From contig JAILRX010000195.1 in assembly GCA_024697985.1 (NCBI GenBank), positions 1-6,352 of the forward strand: 6,352 nt of DNA, written 5' to 3'. Below the pieces are notes generated by a model. That model did not search any database, was not told the origin of the DNA, and worked only from the letters and a program-made list of their open reading frames with translations. The translations under genes and the position numbers were made by a program. Position 1 is the first letter of the stretch. Each line of letters starts with the position of its first letter. This document shows, piece after piece, positions 5,209 to 6,352 of this stretch. The DNA is from Treponemataceae bacterium. Its GTDB lineage: Bacteria > Spirochaetota > Spirochaetia > Treponematales > Treponemataceae.

Positions 5209-6327
5209 ATGAAATTGAACAGTGCTGTTAAAATCGTATGCGAATTGAACACAAGCCTCGAACCTCAGATGAGTAAAATCCTCCAGGATCTTGGAATTCA
5301 AAATTTCCATGCACAGAAGGCAAGAACGGAAGTTTATCGAGAAAGAAAGGCCTATTTTGGTCTTACAACAAAACTGATGATAGAAGATGACCCGAACACC
5401 ATCTATTCTTTTTATATTCCAAAAGAACTTGAAGAAAAGGTTTTGCGGGAAATCGCTCATCGCCTTAACCTGAACATTGCAGGTTACGGTTCAATCTGGA
5501 GCGAAAAGGTAGAAATTTCAGGAAGCGAAAAGTTCATCAACAGCAACATCGACCTTGACCAGCTTACAGCGCCTGAATCGCTGATTGTTTCAAAGAACCT
5601 TGTTGCGATGGATATTATCGTCCAGCGAGGCCTTTCCGAAGATATCATCAAGGCTGCCCTGGATTTGGGAATGTGCGTACCGTGCATTTTCTACGGAATT
5701 GGAACTGGTTTCAGAAACACAATCGGAATTTTAAGGATTACGATTCCGGCTGAAAAGGAAATCATCCGCATCATCGTGCCAAAATCAGAATCCGAAGAAG
5801 TCATGAACAAATTGATTGATGTCGGACATCTTGATAAACCGGGAAAAGGATTCATCTACCTTTATTCAGCAAACATGGGCATAATCGACACGAAAATCTT
5901 CCGAGGAAAGTCATTGAGCGCCGCCAGCATGGAGCAGATCATCGCGGCAATTGATGGCCTTAAGGGAAATGTTGACTGGCGTAAGAAAGAAACTTCACAT
6001 CTGACAGGAACAAACTCAAAAAGAAAATTCCTTACGGACATGTCGAACATGAGTATTTTCAACGATGAAGGTTTTTACGAGCAGCTCGTTACAAAAGCCA
6101 TGGAAAATGGAGCCGCCGGTGCTACGACAAGCAACGAGCGTTTTAAGGGCGGAAGCGAAGATGCCAAGGACATTTCGCCTTCACGTGAAAGAAGTGATTT
6201 TGTAATCAGCAACGAACAGAAAGAAAAACTGGTTGACGTCATCAGTGAAGAAGAGGTTTTCCAGAAAAACGAAAACGGCTTTATCGAGTTGAAAAAAGTA
6301 ATGAAGGCATGCACCTATCTTGGTTAG
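5209..6327 (+). CDS. Three-domain PII-like protein, probable regulator of the DUF1538 membrane protein
   Basis: A 372-residue soluble protein. The middle unit (about 126-232) is clearly PII family: IIVQRGLSEDIIKAALDLG (136-154), FYGIGTG (161-167), ITIPAEKEIIRIIVPKSES (177-195), then LDKPGKGFIYLYS (208-220), the equivalent of the nucleotide-binding B-loop and last strand. The first unit (about 5-104) keeps the strand-helix-strand order (AVKIVCEL, TIYSFYIPKELEEKVLREIAHRLN, GYGSIWSEKV) but is diverged. The third (about 278-371) shows MSIFNDEGFYEQLVTKAMEN, GAAGATTSNE and ENGFIELKKVMKACTYLG, again PII-like. A hydrophilic linker spans about 233-277. Classical PII subunits have about 112 residues, form trimers and bind ATP/ADP and 2-oxoglutarate; here one chain could form the pseudo-trimer. 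The T-loop is very short in unit 2 and no uridylylation-type Tyr is apparent there. Control of the neighbouring membrane protein is inferred from the 10-base gap. The middle-domain call is secure; domains 1 and 3 are by pattern only. Confidence 0.85.
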   Translation: MKLNSAVKIVCELNTSLEPQMSKILQDLGIQNFHAQKARTEVYRERKAYFGLTTKLMIEDDPNTIYSFYIPKELEEKVLREIAHRLNLNIAGYGSIWSEKVEISGSEKFINSNIDLDQLTAPESLIVSKNLVAMDIIVQRGLSEDIIKAALDLGMCVPCIFYGIGTGFRNTIGILRITIPAEKEIIRIIVPKSESEEVMNKLIDVGHLDKPGKGFIYLYSANMGIIDTKIFRGKSLSAASMEQIIAAIDGLKGNVDWRKKETSHLTGTNSKRKFLTDMSNMSIFNDEGFYEQLVTKAMENGAAGATTSNERFKGGSEDAKDISPSRERSDFVISNEQKEKLVDVISEEEVFQKNENGFIELKKVMKACTYLG

Positions 6328-6335
6328 GCGTTCCG

Positions 6336-6352
6336 GGCTTAATTTTTGAGCC
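6336..6352 (+). terminator. Possible terminator stem, truncated by the window edge
   Basis: GGCTTAA (6336-6342) pairs with TTGAGCC (6346-6352) around a 3-base loop, with one G-U pair, 9 bases after the PII-like stop codon. The stem could extend past the edge, and whether a T-tract follows cannot be seen. Confidence 0.35.

Overview
The window looks like part of a spirochaete chromosome, most likely a Treponema. This is inferred from the gene set (class A penicillin-binding protein, LysM/M23 peptidase, clostridial-type ferredoxin, anaerobe-style DeoC), the moderately AT-rich composition and the use of TTG/GTG starts. It rests on family resemblance and not on a database match. No mobile element, CRISPR array, tRNA or rRNA was seen, and no gene-free stretch exceeds 300 bases.

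The left half is on the minus strand. Reading leftwards from the divergent intergenic region at 2458-2555, it holds a 56-residue 2[4Fe-4S] ferredoxin with a good promoter, Shine-Dalgarno (SD) site and intrinsic terminator. Next comes a small four-helix membrane protein whose 3' end overlaps a secreted LysM + M23 peptidoglycan peptidase; both use non-ATG starts. A 180-base gap (741-920) follows, and it is not empty: it carries a C-rich hairpin plus a strong terminator (possible small RNA) and then a promoter. Last is the N-terminal 246 codons of a class A penicillin-binding protein, which runs off the left edge.

The right half is a plus-strand cluster: deoC (deoxyribose-phosphate aldolase), a 654-residue polytopic protein with two DUF1538 repeats, and a 372-residue protein containing three PII-like domains in one chain. 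Gaps are 24 and 10 bases with strong SD sites, so the three genes are probably co-transcribed.

The most interesting part is the DUF1538/PII pair. Ordinary PII signal proteins are homotrimers of about 112-residue subunits that regulate transporters and enzymes. Here three divergent PII-like units are fused, so a single chain could supply a whole pseudo-trimer, encoded directly behind its presumed membrane partner, which is itself an internal duplication. A second theme is that deoC and the penicillin-binding protein gene both lack an SD site and have promoter-like -10 elements so close to the start codon that leaderless transcripts are plausible.
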